Source: Tolypothrix campylonemoides VB511288
GTDB taxonomy: Bacteria > Cyanobacteriota > Cyanobacteriia > Cyanobacteriales > Nostocaceae
Assembly: GCA_000828075.3 (NCBI GenBank)
Contig: JXCB02000053.1
Location: 44,746 to 108,745, forward strand
Direction: 5' to 3'
DNA: 64,000 nucleotides
Shown here piece after piece: positions 8,445-18,248 of the stretch. Below the pieces are notes generated by a model. The model did not search any database. It saw only the letters and a program-made list of their open reading frames with translations, and was not told where the DNA came from. A program made the position numbers and the translations under genes. Each line of letters starts with the position of its first letter. Positions within the stretch are counted from its first letter, which is position 1.

Positions 8445-9227
8445 TACAAAAATTCGTGCAGCCAGAGGAACAAAGTTTACCTCGATAGATTCTGTAAATA
8501 CCAAGTTCAGTTCAAAGTTGTCATTGTGGGAGCACGGAGTGTAGAGCTTTCATAATCCCAGCTTTTTCTACTCTCCCTTGAAGCCCTATGCCTACGGCAC
8601 AGCACTGGAATGTTATGTCGTAAGCGTTACGGACACTTTAAGCGGAGGCGCTACCGCACGCTTTGCCTTGTCTCACTGCCCTGCAGGAGATACTTTCATA
8701 CCGAGGTTCTCTGATAGTTGGTGCAAGTGCCGTTCCGCATTTGGAAAGCGTCCGTAGTTCCTAGGCTTTCCTGTGTTTACCTCACTATGACAAGTTATAT
8801 TATTAACTGTAAATTGAAATAAGACTACGTGGGCAACCTTTGTGTCGCCTCAAAGTTCTTATTTAAAAAAGTAATAAATTTATCAAGTAATTCTTGGGGA
8901 GAACTCAGAAAATAATAGGTGGAACTAGCAACTCATATTAGTGATACTGATTCTAAAAATAGTATTAATTTACTCAAAATTAACTATGTCCTTAGATACG
9001 GCTTGATAAATTGACATTATTCTCAGTAAAATTAGTAATTTTATTTGAATAATGCTAATTGTTAATCAGGTTTTTGCACCCAACTAAGGAAAACAATTTA
9101 GTTTATGCTAGATAGTAAAAACCATCAAAAAAAGCTAGACTACCCGAATTGTTTCCCTTAAAATCCGGGTAAAAAGTTAGCGTAATCGTATACATATAAT
9201 GCTATTTTCTGAATTGCTATTTGTGAT
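8445..9227. other. Gene-free region upstream of PBP2
   Basis: I see no credible gene in these 783 bp. The first part, around 8575-8700, contains GC-rich repeat-like DNA of a dispersed type (CCTATGCCTACGGCACAGC, GCGGAGGCGCTACCGCACGC). The part from about 8800 is AT-rich and presumably holds the PBP2 promoter. A weak inverted repeat (CCCG...CGGG) lies near 9144-9170. Confidence 0.6.
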
Positions 9228-11090
9228 ATGACCTTACTGCAACCACCTCAATTATCTAACAAAAAAGATACACGTATTGTAGGGCGGGGTTTCCAGCCTT
9301 TATTCTTAATCATATTTACCCTATTGATGACAACTGGCATTGGCGCTCGTTTAGTGTATTTGCAAATTGTTGAAGGACCTAAACTCAGGGAACGAGCACA
9401 GGCAAACCGGATTCGGACGATTCCCAAACAACCAGAAAGAGGTAACATTTTTGACCGTAATGGCAAATTGTTAGCCACAACTCGCTATCCGCGTTCTGTA
9501 TATTTGTGGCCAATGGCACACACGAAGCCATCATGGGAGCAAGTTGTCGGTCCGCGCCTGTCGCAAATTCTCAACATCCCTGTAGAGGAAATGGAAAAGA
9601 AATTAGAGGAGGCAGGTTACAACTCTTCTCTCGTGCGGATTGCTCGTGACCTTAGCGAAGCAGAAATTACAGGATTGAAAGAATACGCCAATGAACTCAA
9701 AGACGTAGAAATTCATACAGAAGCTGTACGCTACTACCCACACGGCAAGGAGTTAGCTCATGTACTCGGTTATACTCGCGAACTGACCCCAAAACAGTTG
9801 AAACAAAAGAAACAAGAAGGCTACCGACTCGGAGATGTGATAGGTCAGATGGGGGTGGAAAAAGGGTATGAAAAGCTGTTGCGCGGTGAATGGGGCGGTC
9901 AGCAGGTAGAAGTGGATGGCAAAGGTCGTCCGATACGAGTGTTAGGAGAAAAACAGGCAACAGCAGGTAATGATATTCGCGTCACAATAGATTTGAATGT
10001 GCAAAAAGCAGCTGAAAAAGCTTTGAATGGACGCAATGGGGTTATTGTTGCACTCGACCCAAATAATGGCGGTGTCTTAGGAATGGTCTCTCACCCCACC
10101 TTTGACCCGAATATCTTCTCCAAGCGAAGAGTGTCCACAAAAGATTGGCAAAGCGTACAAGGCGAAAACCATCCTTTACTCAATCGCGCTGTCAGCAGCG
10201 CCTATCCACCCGCCAGTACTTTTAAAATCGTCACTGCGAGTGCTGGACTGGAATCAGGTAAATTTTCTCCTAACACAGTGCTGCAAACCTACGGTTCTCT
10301 CACCGTAGGCGGGGTGACTTTCGGTGAGTGGAACCACTCTGGATTTGGTCCGTTGGGATTTGCAGGAGCATTGGCTTGGAGTAGTGACACCTTCTTCTAC
10401 CAAGTTGGAAGGAGAGTGGGTGGTCCGACCTTGATAGAATGGACTCGCAAGTACGGATTTGGCAAAAAAACTGGCATTGAGTTTGCAAATGAAGAAACAA
10501 AAGGTAATGTTCCAGATGAAGCATGGAAGCAGAGAGTATGGAAAATGCCTTGGACTGTAGGCGACTCTATCAATATGTCCATTGGTCAAGGCGCTTTGCA
10601 AACCACACCACTGCAAGTTGCTGTTATGTTCTCTGTACCTGCAAACGGTGGCTACAGAGTCCAACCACACTTGCTCAAAGACCATGAACAAGCAAAAAGC
10701 TGGCGCGAATCTTTAAATATGAAGCCAAGCACAATTAAAGTTCTTCGTGACGGACTGCGGAAGGTGGTGTCTGAAGGTACGGGTAAGGCGCTAAATGTGC
10801 CAACAATTCCTCCAGCATCTGGTAAAAGTGGTACGGCTGAGGCGTGGAAGGGTCGTGTAAAAGCAAACCACGCATGGTTTGGAGCATATGCTCCTGCGGA
10901 CAAGCCAGAAATTGTCGTTGTAGCATTTGCTGAACATTCTGGCGGTGGTGGCGGTAGTGTTGCTGCCCCAATGGTGTTACAAGTGATGGAGGAATATTTC
11001 CAAAAGAAATATCCCGGCAAGTATCAGAAAGCTGCTACCGAGAGTTCACAACCAAAGACTCAGAGTCCAAGAGCCAGGCGGCGAAACTAA
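9228..11090 (+). CDS. mrdA: Penicillin-binding protein 2 (class B transpeptidase)
   Basis: A membrane-anchored D,D-transpeptidase that cross-links peptidoglycan, typically for elongation. There is one N-terminal membrane segment (residues about 23-45, LFLIIFTLLMTTGIGARLVY) followed by the dimerization region with RGNIFDRNGKLLATT. The catalytic motifs are STFK at 330-333, SSD at 385-387 and KSGT at 533-536. KSG in place of KTG occurs in many class B enzymes. The C-terminal ~25 residues are charged and Ser/Gln-rich, probably disordered. Length is 620 residues. The translation start is an ATG at 9228. The gene is preceded by a broken partial copy of its own 3' end. Confidence 0.94.
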   Translation: MTLLQPPQLSNKKDTRIVGRGFQPLFLIIFTLLMTTGIGARLVYLQIVEGPKLRERAQANRIRTIPKQPERGNIFDRNGKLLATTRYPRSVYLWPMAHTKPSWEQVVGPRLSQILNIPVEEMEKKLEEAGYNSSLVRIARDLSEAEITGLKEYANELKDVEIHTEAVRYYPHGKELAHVLGYTRELTPKQLKQKKQEGYRLGDVIGQMGVEKGYEKLLRGEWGGQQVEVDGKGRPIRVLGEKQATAGNDIRVTIDLNVQKAAEKALNGRNGVIVALDPNNGGVLGMVSHPTFDPNIFSKRRVSTKDWQSVQGENHPLLNRAVSSAYPPASTFKIVTASAGLESGKFSPNTVLQTYGSLTVGGVTFGEWNHSGFGPLGFAGALAWSSDTFFYQVGRRVGGPTLIEWTRKYGFGKKTGIEFANEETKGNVPDEAWKQRVWKMPWTVGDSINMSIGQGALQTTPLQVAVMFSVPANGGYRVQPHLLKDHEQAKSWRESLNMKPSTIKVLRDGLRKVVSEGTGKALNVPTIPPASGKSGTAEAWKGRVKANHAWFGAYAPADKPEIVVVAFAEHSGGGGGSVAAPMVLQVMEEYFQKKYPGKYQKAATESSQPKTQSPRARRRN

Positions 11091-11120
11091 TAAAATTGCA
11101 AAAGTATCTTCTTTATATAT

Positions 11121-11174
11121 AACCACAGATAAACACAGATGCACACCGATCAATTATCTGTGTTCATCTGTGAT
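11121..11174. repeat. Imperfect inverted repeat (ACAGAT family)
   Basis: AACCACAGATAAACACAGAT at 11121-11140 is mirrored by ATCTGTGTTCATCTGTGAT at about 11156-11174. A related pair lies at 40117-40148. It sits 30 bp after the PBP2 stop codon and could fold as a transcript-end hairpin, but it lacks a clear T-tract. Confidence 0.6.
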
Positions 11175-11212
11175 TTATTCTTAAAGATAATTGACTTTTG
11201 CAAGAGGTTTAA

Positions 11213-11343
11213 TAAGGGATTTCCAAGAAATAAATTATTCATATTGTGGGGTGGGCGTCCCCGCCCGCTAGTTCATAGGACGAGCGCCAATGCCATCCCA
11301 CAAGAAAAAGTTGAATATTTTTTTTATTTGGAAGTCCCGTAAT
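11213..11343. mobile_element. MITE-like element, family A (copy 1)
   Basis: The ends are near-perfect inverted repeats: AAGGGATTTCCAAGAAATAA on the left and TTATTTGGAAGTCCCGT on the right. The ~128-bp body has a GC-rich core (GTGGGGTGGGCGTCCCCGCC ... CCATCCCAC) between AT-rich arms. A second copy in opposite orientation lies at 19947-20074 with the same length and ends. There is no ORF of its own, so it would need a transposase in trans. Confidence 0.75.
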
Positions 11344-11442
11344 ATCAAATCCGGTAGCATCTGAATCAAAAAAAACCACAGAGACGCTGAGGGCGCACCA
11401 GAGAGCAAGGAGATATCATTCCTATACAAACGGATTTGATAT
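11342..11442. repeat. Small inverted-repeat-bounded element
   Basis: ATATCAAATCCG at 11342-11353 is exactly mirrored by CGGATTTGATAT at 11431-11442. The interior contains an AACCACAGAGACGCTGAGGG repeat related to the one near the GxxExxY gene. It abuts MITE copy 1. Nothing else is recognisable in the gene-free 11091-11605 interval. Confidence 0.6.
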
Positions 11443-11605
11443 AACTTAGGCTTCTACCAACTCCAAGTAATTTTCCCGCTTCGAGGCAAACTAGACAATT
11501 GCTTTACGTTAGGATCAACTGACAGTTGGCTCTGATTTGGTGCTCTAGGAACTCCTGCCTTTGGCACCCACTGGCTTTTGTCAAAGCTGGAACTATATCA
11601 AACCA

Positions 11606-13210
11606 CTACGGCTTGACTGTGAGTGCGTAGAACTGATTATTAGGTGATGCGTTTAGATCGTAGCGCCTGTAGCCGGAGCCCCAATACACCGTACCATTAA
11701 CCACCGCAGCACCTGCAGCCACTGATCCCCCACTGTTAAATCTCCAGAGAATCTTACCAGTCTTTGCATCCAATGCATACATATTATTCGCGCCTTGCCC
11801 TGATGCCATCGAGCCAGCATACACCACTCCATTGGCTACCGTCAATGGAGCCTCATCCCTCGCACCTGCTGGATCTGCAGTTTGCCAGATAATCTTGCCA
11901 GTCGCTGCGTCGAGTGCACTCCATAACCCACCTGTGGTAGTCTCACCCGAGGGCTGTAGCTTGTACTCTTGGGATTCGGTGTTTAAGTTTCCGACATAAA
12001 TTTGTTGACCATCCGTGGCTGAACCCCACTGTGCAAACAGCGTGGCACCAGGACCAACGATTTGGCTCCAGACAACATTGCCAGTATCTGGGTCAAGCGC
12101 CCAAAAGATACCACTTTTCTGCACAGCGCCAACTAAATCGCGCGGTTTTCCAGCCTTCTTAACAGTAAAGAGCATTGGTGCTTGGCTGAAATCATAATCC
12201 TCTCCCTCTGGGTCAGGGCAATTCGTCCGATCAAAGCCTGGGATGCAGGCTTGATTGAACGCATCGTACCCTTGGAACCTACTCGCCCACTTGATCGCGC
12301 CGGTATCGAGATCGAATGCCATAATCGAGTCCAGATGATTGTCAGGGTTGAGGCACTGCGACTGATCGCTGGGCGTTGATAAATTAGCAATGCAATCTTT
12401 TTCCGCCTGGGGCACATCGTAGTTATTTCCTGTTGCGATGTATACCGAGTTGCGCTGAGGATCGATTGCTGGTGTGCTACCCCATATTGCTACGCCTGAG
12501 TAGCCACCTGGCTGACCACCGTTGTCCGGTATGGTGTAAGTCTTCCACAAAATCTCTCCAGTGGTCAAATCGACCGCCGTCATGCTGCCACGGAAGGTGC
12601 AGCATTTGTAATTTGGATCTGCGCTAGGGTTTCCCTCCTCCAATGAGGCAACCCCAACGTATATACGGTTGCCATAAATAGCCGGCGACTGAGTGATGAT
12701 GGCGTCTGGATGATCGTCAAGTTTTGTCTTCCAGATTAGCTCCCCCGTATTTTTGTTAATTGTCATCAGGAAGGCACCTTCCTGGCTGCCGATAATCAGT
12801 TTGTTCCCCTTGACGGCTGGACTTGTACGCGAGACAGCTTTCGAGATACTTGGATCGTTAATATAGCTGGCAATGGTATTTGCCCAAATCTGTTCACCCG
12901 TCTGTGCATCGATCTTGAACAAGTTACCGCCCCAGTCAGGCAAGTATACAGCTCCATCTACTACCGCCGGTGTTGCCGAGATGTCGCCGCCCGTTGTAAA
13001 AACCCATTTGGGAGACAATTTAGCCACGTTAGCTGGGCTGAGGTATTCCTCAGTTGCTTGATAGCGGGTATTGTTTAGGTTCTGACCACCCAACCTCCAC
13101 TCGCTTTTTATATTGGCACCACTGCCAATTGTCGGTAAAATCACAAGCAATGCCACCGTAACGATTACGGCTGCCCATTTCCAAAATGAATTACTTCTAA
13201 TCACTGTCAT
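11606..13210 (-). CDS. PQQ-type beta-propeller dehydrogenase (PVA dehydrogenase-like)
   Basis: This 534-residue protein has an N-terminal membrane or signal segment (residues about 12-31) and then a series of tryptophan-docking blades, such as AQTGEQIWANT, NTGELIWKTKL, TTGEILWKTY, DTGAIKWAS, DTGNVVWSQ, ATGKIIWQT and KTGKILWRF. Together they form an eight-bladed quinoprotein-like propeller. A vicinal cysteine pair (YKCCTFRGSM) resembles the disulfide seen near PQQ in quinoprotein alcohol dehydrogenases. There is no CxxCH heme motif, so it is a quinoprotein rather than a quinohemoprotein. The best guess is oxidation of a secondary alcohol or polymer substrate in the periplasm; the substrate is not predictable. 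It is transcribed alone on the minus strand. Confidence 0.85.
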   Translation of the reverse strand: MTVIRSNSFWKWAAVIVTVALLVILPTIGSGANIKSEWRLGGQNLNNTRYQATEEYLSPANVAKLSPKWVFTTGGDISATPAVVDGAVYLPDWGGNLFKIDAQTGEQIWANTIASYINDPSISKAVSRTSPAVKGNKLIIGSQEGAFLMTINKNTGELIWKTKLDDHPDAIITQSPAIYGNRIYVGVASLEEGNPSADPNYKCCTFRGSMTAVDLTTGEILWKTYTIPDNGGQPGGYSGVAIWGSTPAIDPQRNSVYIATGNNYDVPQAEKDCIANLSTPSDQSQCLNPDNHLDSIMAFDLDTGAIKWASRFQGYDAFNQACIPGFDRTNCPDPEGEDYDFSQAPMLFTVKKAGKPRDLVGAVQKSGIFWALDPDTGNVVWSQIVGPGATLFAQWGSATDGQQIYVGNLNTESQEYKLQPSGETTTGGLWSALDAATGKIIWQTADPAGARDEAPLTVANGVVYAGSMASGQGANNMYALDAKTGKILWRFNSGGSVAAGAAVVNGTVYWGSGYRRYDLNASPNNQFYALTVKP

Positions 13211-13548
13211 TACCTCTTTTATGATTGCCGAACAGCTATGAATACTACCGCTGTAGTAATGAATGACTTTTAGTCAGTGTTACCACCTCTTGTATCCCAC
13301 ATTCCCCACCTAAATGAAGAAATTGATGGTATTTTTAACTTATGACACCATCAGTATCACAAATAAGAGTACAAGATATTGGCTACTACGGGATAGTGGC
13401 AAGCATCATTGACCACAAGTATCATTGACCAGCTGTGTTTGGTAGAACAAATCAACCAAATACTAGGAACACATAATTAAGAATTAGCAATGCTATCACT
13501 TCTTTTAGACTCGGCTCTAAACTAGCACCTAATTGAGAGGAATAATCC
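13211..13548. other. Divergent intergenic region
   Basis: This 338-bp space separates the divergent propeller dehydrogenase and PEP-CTERM genes and should hold both promoters. It contains short direct repeats (AGTATCATTGACC-like words near 13400-13430). I see no operator or gene that I can name. Confidence 0.5.
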
Positions 13549-14913
13549 TTGGTTAATAAAGTAGCTCAGAACATTTTTACTAGAATTTTTCAAATTGTAA
13601 CCACAGGTGCAATAGTTTCTGTGACTGCCGTGTTTAACACACCAAAAACAGAAGCTGCAACATTAACTCCACAACTTATTCAGGAGGATTTGTTTTTTGG
13701 ACGTAATATTGCTGGTGGTGGAGAGGTATCTGATGAGCAATTTCAAGTCTTTGTAAACAATGTGATTACTCCCCGTTTTCCAGCAGGGTTAACAATTTTT
13801 GATGCATCAGGACAGTTTTTAGACAGCACAAGAACTCTTATTAAAGAAAAGTCTAAAGATGTTCTTCTCTTTACTGAAGACACTTCCCAAAACCAAATAG
13901 CCATCAATGATATTGCTCAGGCTTATATCCAAGCATTCAATCAACAAGCTGTTTTACGAGTTGCAAATAAAGATAACTTGAAAGTAGGCTTTGGCTTAGA
14001 AGAAGATTTATTTCATAACTCACCAGAACCAAAGTTTATTAAAGTAGATTTATTCTTTGGGCGCAACATTCCTGGCAATGGAGAAGTTTCCCAAGAGCAG
14101 TTTCAAGGGTTTATTAACGATGTCATTACCCCGCGCTTTCCAGCAGGATTAACAGTGTTTGATGCATTTGGTCAGTTTCAAAACAGCACGGGTATGATTG
14201 CTAGGGAAAACACCAAAACTGTTAGCCTTCTTCTAGAAGACACGCTCTCAAATGAATCCTCTATCAATCAAATCGTCGGGGCATATGTTCAAGAGTTTAA
14301 TCAAGAAAGTGTCCTGCAAGCTATCAATGAAGGCATCAGAGTTAGTTTTGGTTTAGAAGAAGACTTGTTTAATAATTCCCCAGAGCCAAAGTTGATTAGA
14401 GTAGATTTATTTTTTGGACGCAACATTCCTAGTGGTGAGGAAGTTTCCCAAGAGCAGTTCCAAGAGTTTATTAACGATGTTATTACCCCACGCTTTCCAG
14501 AAGGATTAACAGTTTTTGATGCATCTGGGCAATTCCAAAACAGTACGGGTACTATTGTTAACGAACAGACCAAAACTGTTACCCTCCTTTTAGAGGATAC
14601 CCTAAAAAATGAACTGTTTATCAACGAGATTGTCAGGGCGTACGTCCAACAGTTTAATCAAGAAAGCGTGTTGCAAGTTGTAGATGAAGATGTACAAGTC
14701 ACTTTCATCACCGCCACTAAACCGATTTCTGTTCCCGAACCAACTGCTGCTTTAAGTTTAATTAGCGTAGGTCTTATAGCTGCTCTAGGAGTTTTAAAAA
14801 CAGAGCTACAAACAAGGAAGAAGAAGTTGAACCAACCTGTAATCCTTCCATCTTTTAGATTTAAAGCTCAAGTCAACACGGAAAGCAAGAAATCGTACCA
14901 AGTTATGCTTTGA
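13549..14913 (+). CDS. Triple DUF3574 protein with PEP-CTERM sorting signal
   Basis: After a signal peptide (hydrophobic to about residue 37) come three tandem repeats of ~115 residues, each with the DUF3574 pattern DLFFGRNI...E(V)S.EQFQ.F.N.VITPRFPxGLT.FDA.GQF. They start near residues 46, 166 and 287. The C-terminus has VPEP followed by a hydrophobic helix and basic residues (ELQTRKKK), the PEP-CTERM signal recognised by the exosortase/EpsH system for cell-surface sorting. About 30 residues extend beyond the basic cluster, longer than usual. The start is a TTG at 13549 with a GAGAGG ribosome-binding site at 13535-13540. DUF3574 is usually a single-domain secreted protein of unknown role; a triplicated form with a sorting tag is unusual. 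Confidence 0.85.
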   Translation: MVNKVAQNIFTRIFQIVTTGAIVSVTAVFNTPKTEAATLTPQLIQEDLFFGRNIAGGGEVSDEQFQVFVNNVITPRFPAGLTIFDASGQFLDSTRTLIKEKSKDVLLFTEDTSQNQIAINDIAQAYIQAFNQQAVLRVANKDNLKVGFGLEEDLFHNSPEPKFIKVDLFFGRNIPGNGEVSQEQFQGFINDVITPRFPAGLTVFDAFGQFQNSTGMIARENTKTVSLLLEDTLSNESSINQIVGAYVQEFNQESVLQAINEGIRVSFGLEEDLFNNSPEPKLIRVDLFFGRNIPSGEEVSQEQFQEFINDVITPRFPEGLTVFDASGQFQNSTGTIVNEQTKTVTLLLEDTLKNELFINEIVRAYVQQFNQESVLQVVDEDVQVTFITATKPISVPEPTAALSLISVGLIAALGVLKTELQTRKKKLNQPVILPSFRFKAQVNTESKKSYQVML

Positions 14914-15003
14914 TACTGCGGAATGTGGAGTCTAATCAAGAAGATCAGGAAAATGAGGGGGGTATTTTCTCCCCTTTGTTCGCTTCTTTCTTTGGCAAAG
15001 GAA

Positions 15004-15828
15004 CTACTGAGGCGTTGATTGGATTTGAGCGGGTTTCAAATTTTTAGCTTTGTAAAAAGTTTCTAAGCTATCGCGATCGCCTACAAAACGCCAGTGCCAA
15101 GGTTCATAACTCACACCTTGAACATTGTTTTTAGGAAAAGACATCTCAAAGCTAAAACGTGCTGCATTTGCCTGTAGCCATTGAAAAGCCTTAGTTTTTT
15201 CAAAGTTTGGATTCACATCGGTTGCTGGTGCTGCTCCATCCCCAATATCCACAGCATAACCTGTATGATGTTCACTGTGACCGGGGGGAGCGCTAACAGC
15301 AGCCCGTTGCGCTGGTGTCTGATTGCGCTGGGCACCAACGGTAAAAAATAACTGTTCTTGGTCTTTTATAGAGCGAAAACCGGAAATAGGCACCAAAACC
15401 ACTCCCGCACTCCGCGCTGCTGCTACCATTTCTAGAAACTTTTGGGCGGCTGCTTTTCGCATTTTGATGCGCCTATCATTAGAAATTGGCTGTAGTTCTG
15501 ACTCAGGGGCTTCTGTGTAGGAAAAATGCCCCAAAACTATATTATCCTTTGAGGCGGCTGAATTACCCGCTTTTGATGCAGTTGTAGGAGTTGAACTAAG
15601 AGGCGAAGGCTGAGAATCTTTTGCTTTTTTGGGTGCGACTACGAAAAACAAAAAACCACTGGCAACGGCTATCAAGACAACTCCCACCACTCCCCCAATG
15701 ATCAAAACCAACGGGCGAATCCTTACTTTGGGGGCTGCATCAGGAGTATCGCGTAAAGCTTCTGGAATATCTTCACCAGAAGTAGATGGTGTATCTTGCG
15801 GTTTTTCAGAAAACCCAGCATTATCCAA
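15004..15828 (-). CDS. VanY-type D-alanyl-D-alanine carboxypeptidase (M15)
   Basis: A membrane-anchored zinc peptidase that trims peptidoglycan stem peptides. Residues 1-37 are cytoplasmic and acidic, a single membrane helix spans about 38-64, and a Ser/Pro-rich linker leads to the M15B domain from about residue 98. Zinc and catalytic residues are visible as SEHHTGYAVD (His187, Asp194) and EPWHWRF (Glu242, His245). The domain is complete. It is convergent with the PEP-CTERM gene and divergent from the AEC transporter. Physiological roles of such proteins in cyanobacteria include wall maturation; vancomycin resistance is not implied. Confidence 0.9.
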   Translation of the reverse strand: MDNAGFSEKPQDTPSTSGEDIPEALRDTPDAAPKVRIRPLVLIIGGVVGVVLIAVASGFLFFVVAPKKAKDSQPSPLSSTPTTASKAGNSAASKDNIVLGHFSYTEAPESELQPISNDRRIKMRKAAAQKFLEMVAAARSAGVVLVPISGFRSIKDQEQLFFTVGAQRNQTPAQRAAVSAPPGHSEHHTGYAVDIGDGAAPATDVNPNFEKTKAFQWLQANAARFSFEMSFPKNNVQGVSYEPWHWRFVGDRDSLETFYKAKNLKPAQIQSTPQ

Positions 15829-15929
15829 GAGTCAACTCCTGCGTTTGTTCAATATGCATAACAGATTGTAAACTGGAGAAAAAGAAACGCAATAGGTAAA
15901 ATTTTGCATCTACATACCTAGGTTTCATT

Positions 15930-16847
15930 TTGACAAACCTCCTAGAACTCTACGTCAAGTTAGTGTTCCTAGTCCTAGTCGGATACACTATGGGACGCAA
16001 ACTACCTGCTAGTGTTCCTACCCGTTTAGGGCAATTCTTATTCTGGGTAGGAGTACCGATAAGCATTGTAGCTTTTTTACGCAAAGCGGATTTATCAGGA
16101 CAAATTTGGATGGCAGCGGCGATCGCCCACTTAGCCATTTTACTAGGCGCAGTTTTCGCTTGGGTAGGAATAAAAGCGCAGGCTCATTTGACAAACACCG
16201 TTCCCCACAAATCGACTCAAGGGAGTTTTATCTTAGCGGCAATGGTGGGCAACACAGGTTATATTGGTTATCCCGTTACCTTGTCAATAGTTGGTACACA
16301 ATACTTTGCCTGGGCGCTGTTTTATGATTTACTCGGGACAACACTAGGGGCTTACGGACTAGGTGCTGCTCTAGCGGCTCGTTATGGCGGTGGTATTCAT
16401 ACTCATTTACAGGTTGTTAAGGCAATTATCATCAATCCTACTCTATGGAGTTTCGGGTTTGGGTTACTATTTCGACAGGTAAAAATTCCTGCACCCGTTG
16501 AATTTTGGCTAGAGCAAATTGCTTGGAGTGGGGTAGCCTTATCTCTGGTGTTGATTGGGATGCGACTAAGTAAACTTACCTCATGGCATAGCTTACCAAG
16601 GGCAAGCGTTAGCATAGGCATCAAAATGCTACTCGTCCCTCTGATTTTAGGCAGCATTATACCACTTTTTGGTTTAACTGGGACAACAGCAAGGGCGATC
16701 GTACTGCAAATGGCGATGCCTCCAGCATTTGCCACATTAGTTCTTGCGGAAACCTTCAATCTCGATCGCGACCTTGCAGTGACTGCATTGGCTGTGGGGT
16801 CGATGTTGTTGCTGGTGACTCTGCCGATTTGGTTGTGGCTGTTTTGA
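15930..16847 (+). CDS. AEC family transporter (auxin efflux carrier type)
   Basis: This 305-residue protein has about ten hydrophobic segments arranged as two five-helix halves, with the family-typical central region NTGYIGYPVTLSIVG and a C-terminal MAMPPAFATLVLAE motif. AEC proteins export or exchange small organic acids or other anions; the substrate cannot be predicted. The start appears to be TTG at 15930, because the first in-frame ATG (MGRKLP) would remove most of helix 1. It is divergent from the VanY-like gene, 102 bp away. Confidence 0.82.
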   Translation: MTNLLELYVKLVFLVLVGYTMGRKLPASVPTRLGQFLFWVGVPISIVAFLRKADLSGQIWMAAAIAHLAILLGAVFAWVGIKAQAHLTNTVPHKSTQGSFILAAMVGNTGYIGYPVTLSIVGTQYFAWALFYDLLGTTLGAYGLGAALAARYGGGIHTHLQVVKAIIINPTLWSFGFGLLFRQVKIPAPVEFWLEQIAWSGVALSLVLIGMRLSKLTSWHSLPRASVSIGIKMLLVPLILGSIIPLFGLTGTTARAIVLQMAMPPAFATLVLAETFNLDRDLAVTALAVGSMLLLVTLPIWLWLF

Positions 16848-16893
16848 ACTTTTTGGGTGCCTTGAAAATTCAACTGAACTTTTGCACACAGTC

Positions 16894-18120
16894 CTAACCA
16901 GCTGTTCTGACTGCTTGATTAAATGAGGTCACGACAGCCGTCACCAGCATTATGACTCCTGCAATGACAAACATCAGCGTGAGATTGATGTCCATTAAAA
17001 ATCCTGAAGCCGCTTGTGAGAAGGGGTCAAGAGCAACAGCAGTAAAGGTTAGTAAGCCCATCATGCGTCCTTGCATCTCGGCTACGGTTTGTTGCTGAAG
17101 CCAAGCGATCGCAATCACACTGACAAACCCGCCGCCTAATCCCATCAACGCAATGACGCTGTATGCCATCCACACTTGCTGCACAAATCCTAGTCCCGCA
17201 GTTCCAATACCCAAAGCGTAAGCCAGCAGCACCAATGTTATTCCAGGAGTTTTTATAGACTTAATTTGACTTGTAGCAAGTACGCCCAGAAATGCACCAA
17301 CCCCAAAAGCTGCCTGCATATAACCATAGGTGGTTGCACTGCCTCCAAATCGGAGTTCCACAAGTTTCGCCACACCCACCACTAAAGGTCCCAAAGTGGC
17401 GAGATTTAGCATACCGATAATTAACAGGCTGATGCGGATTGCAGAGTTGCGCCACGCATAGCGTACTCCTTCTACAATTTCACTCAATAGCTGTTGAATC
17501 GAAGAAGCCGTTGATGGATTTTGTGCATTTTTAGGTTGCCGGATCAGGTAGAGAAATAGCCCTCCCAAGGCAAATAGCACTGTGTTTATGGTGAACGCGA
17601 TCGCTAGCCCAAAAGCACCAATGACAAACCCTGCTGCAGCAGGTCCAATCACGTTTGTAATTTGCTCTCCGCCCTGCATTAAAGCATTAGCTTTCATCAA
17701 CAAAGACTTGTCAATCAATCGTGGTAATGCTGACAGCGTTGCTGGATACAAAAAGGCATCCGAGATGCCAAATATGCCTGCAATGGCAATTAGGTATCCA
17801 AGTTGAATGGCGTTAAACCATAATAAAGTAGCAACAATGCCAACTAAAATCGTGTTGGTAAGAGCAGAGAATGTAGCAATCCGATAAGGTGAAAAACGAT
17901 CGCTAATCGCTCCCCCAATTAATGTAAGTAATGCGCGTGGAACTGCTGCCGCTATGAGAACGGTTCCAATCGCCACGCCCGATCCAATCTTCTGTAGTAC
18001 GAGCCACGTTAACGCTACAATCCAGAACTGTACGGCACAAAGAATCAGCGATTGTCCCAGCCACAGCAGGCGAAAGTTAGCAATTTGTAATGGATGCTTC
18101 GCCATTTCCTCCTCACTCAT
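16894..18120 (-). CDS. MFS transporter
   Basis: A 408-residue major facilitator protein with twelve predicted membrane helices. The loop 2-3 signature is visible as GGAISDRFSPYRIA, and the protein resembles the enterobactin exporter/DHA3-like multidrug efflux group (LLWLGQSLILCAVQFWI at the N-terminus). It lies downstream of the P450 gene on the same strand but is separated by a strong hairpin terminator at 18158-18198, so it may have its own promoter in the 130-bp gap. Substrate unknown; export of a P450 product is possible but speculative. Confidence 0.82.
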   Translation of the reverse strand: MSEEEMAKHPLQIANFRLLWLGQSLILCAVQFWIVALTWLVLQKIGSGVAIGTVLIAAAVPRALLTLIGGAISDRFSPYRIATFSALTNTILVGIVATLLWFNAIQLGYLIAIAGIFGISDAFLYPATLSALPRLIDKSLLMKANALMQGGEQITNVIGPAAAGFVIGAFGLAIAFTINTVLFALGGLFLYLIRQPKNAQNPSTASSIQQLLSEIVEGVRYAWRNSAIRISLLIIGMLNLATLGPLVVGVAKLVELRFGGSATTYGYMQAAFGVGAFLGVLATSQIKSIKTPGITLVLLAYALGIGTAGLGFVQQVWMAYSVIALMGLGGGFVSVIAIAWLQQQTVAEMQGRMMGLLTFTAVALDPFSQAASGFLMDINLTLMFVIAGVIMLVTAVVTSFNQAVRTAG

Positions 18121-18157
18121 TTTTTAAATATAATTTATATCTAATGTTTGTTATAAA

Positions 18158-18198
18158 ATAATGCAGCAGTAAAGGGAAATATTTGGCTGCTGCATTAT
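18158..18198 (-). terminator. Intrinsic terminator of the P450 transcript
   Basis: ATAATGCAGCAG at 18158-18169 pairs perfectly with CTGCTGCATTAT at 18187-18198 across a 17-nt loop. Reading on the minus strand, the hairpin is followed by TTTATAAC, so it fits a minus-strand terminator after the P450 and 64-codon genes. Confidence 0.75.
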
Positions 18199-18248
18199 CC
18201 TCACCTCACTGGTATGTACTTAGAGGAGTATTAAAAGCGTGTTGATGC

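Noticed and set aside
11139..11342. 67-codon ORF after PBP2
   Set aside because: It is a read-through of the ACAGAT repeat and MITE copy 1, with no start signal or family match.
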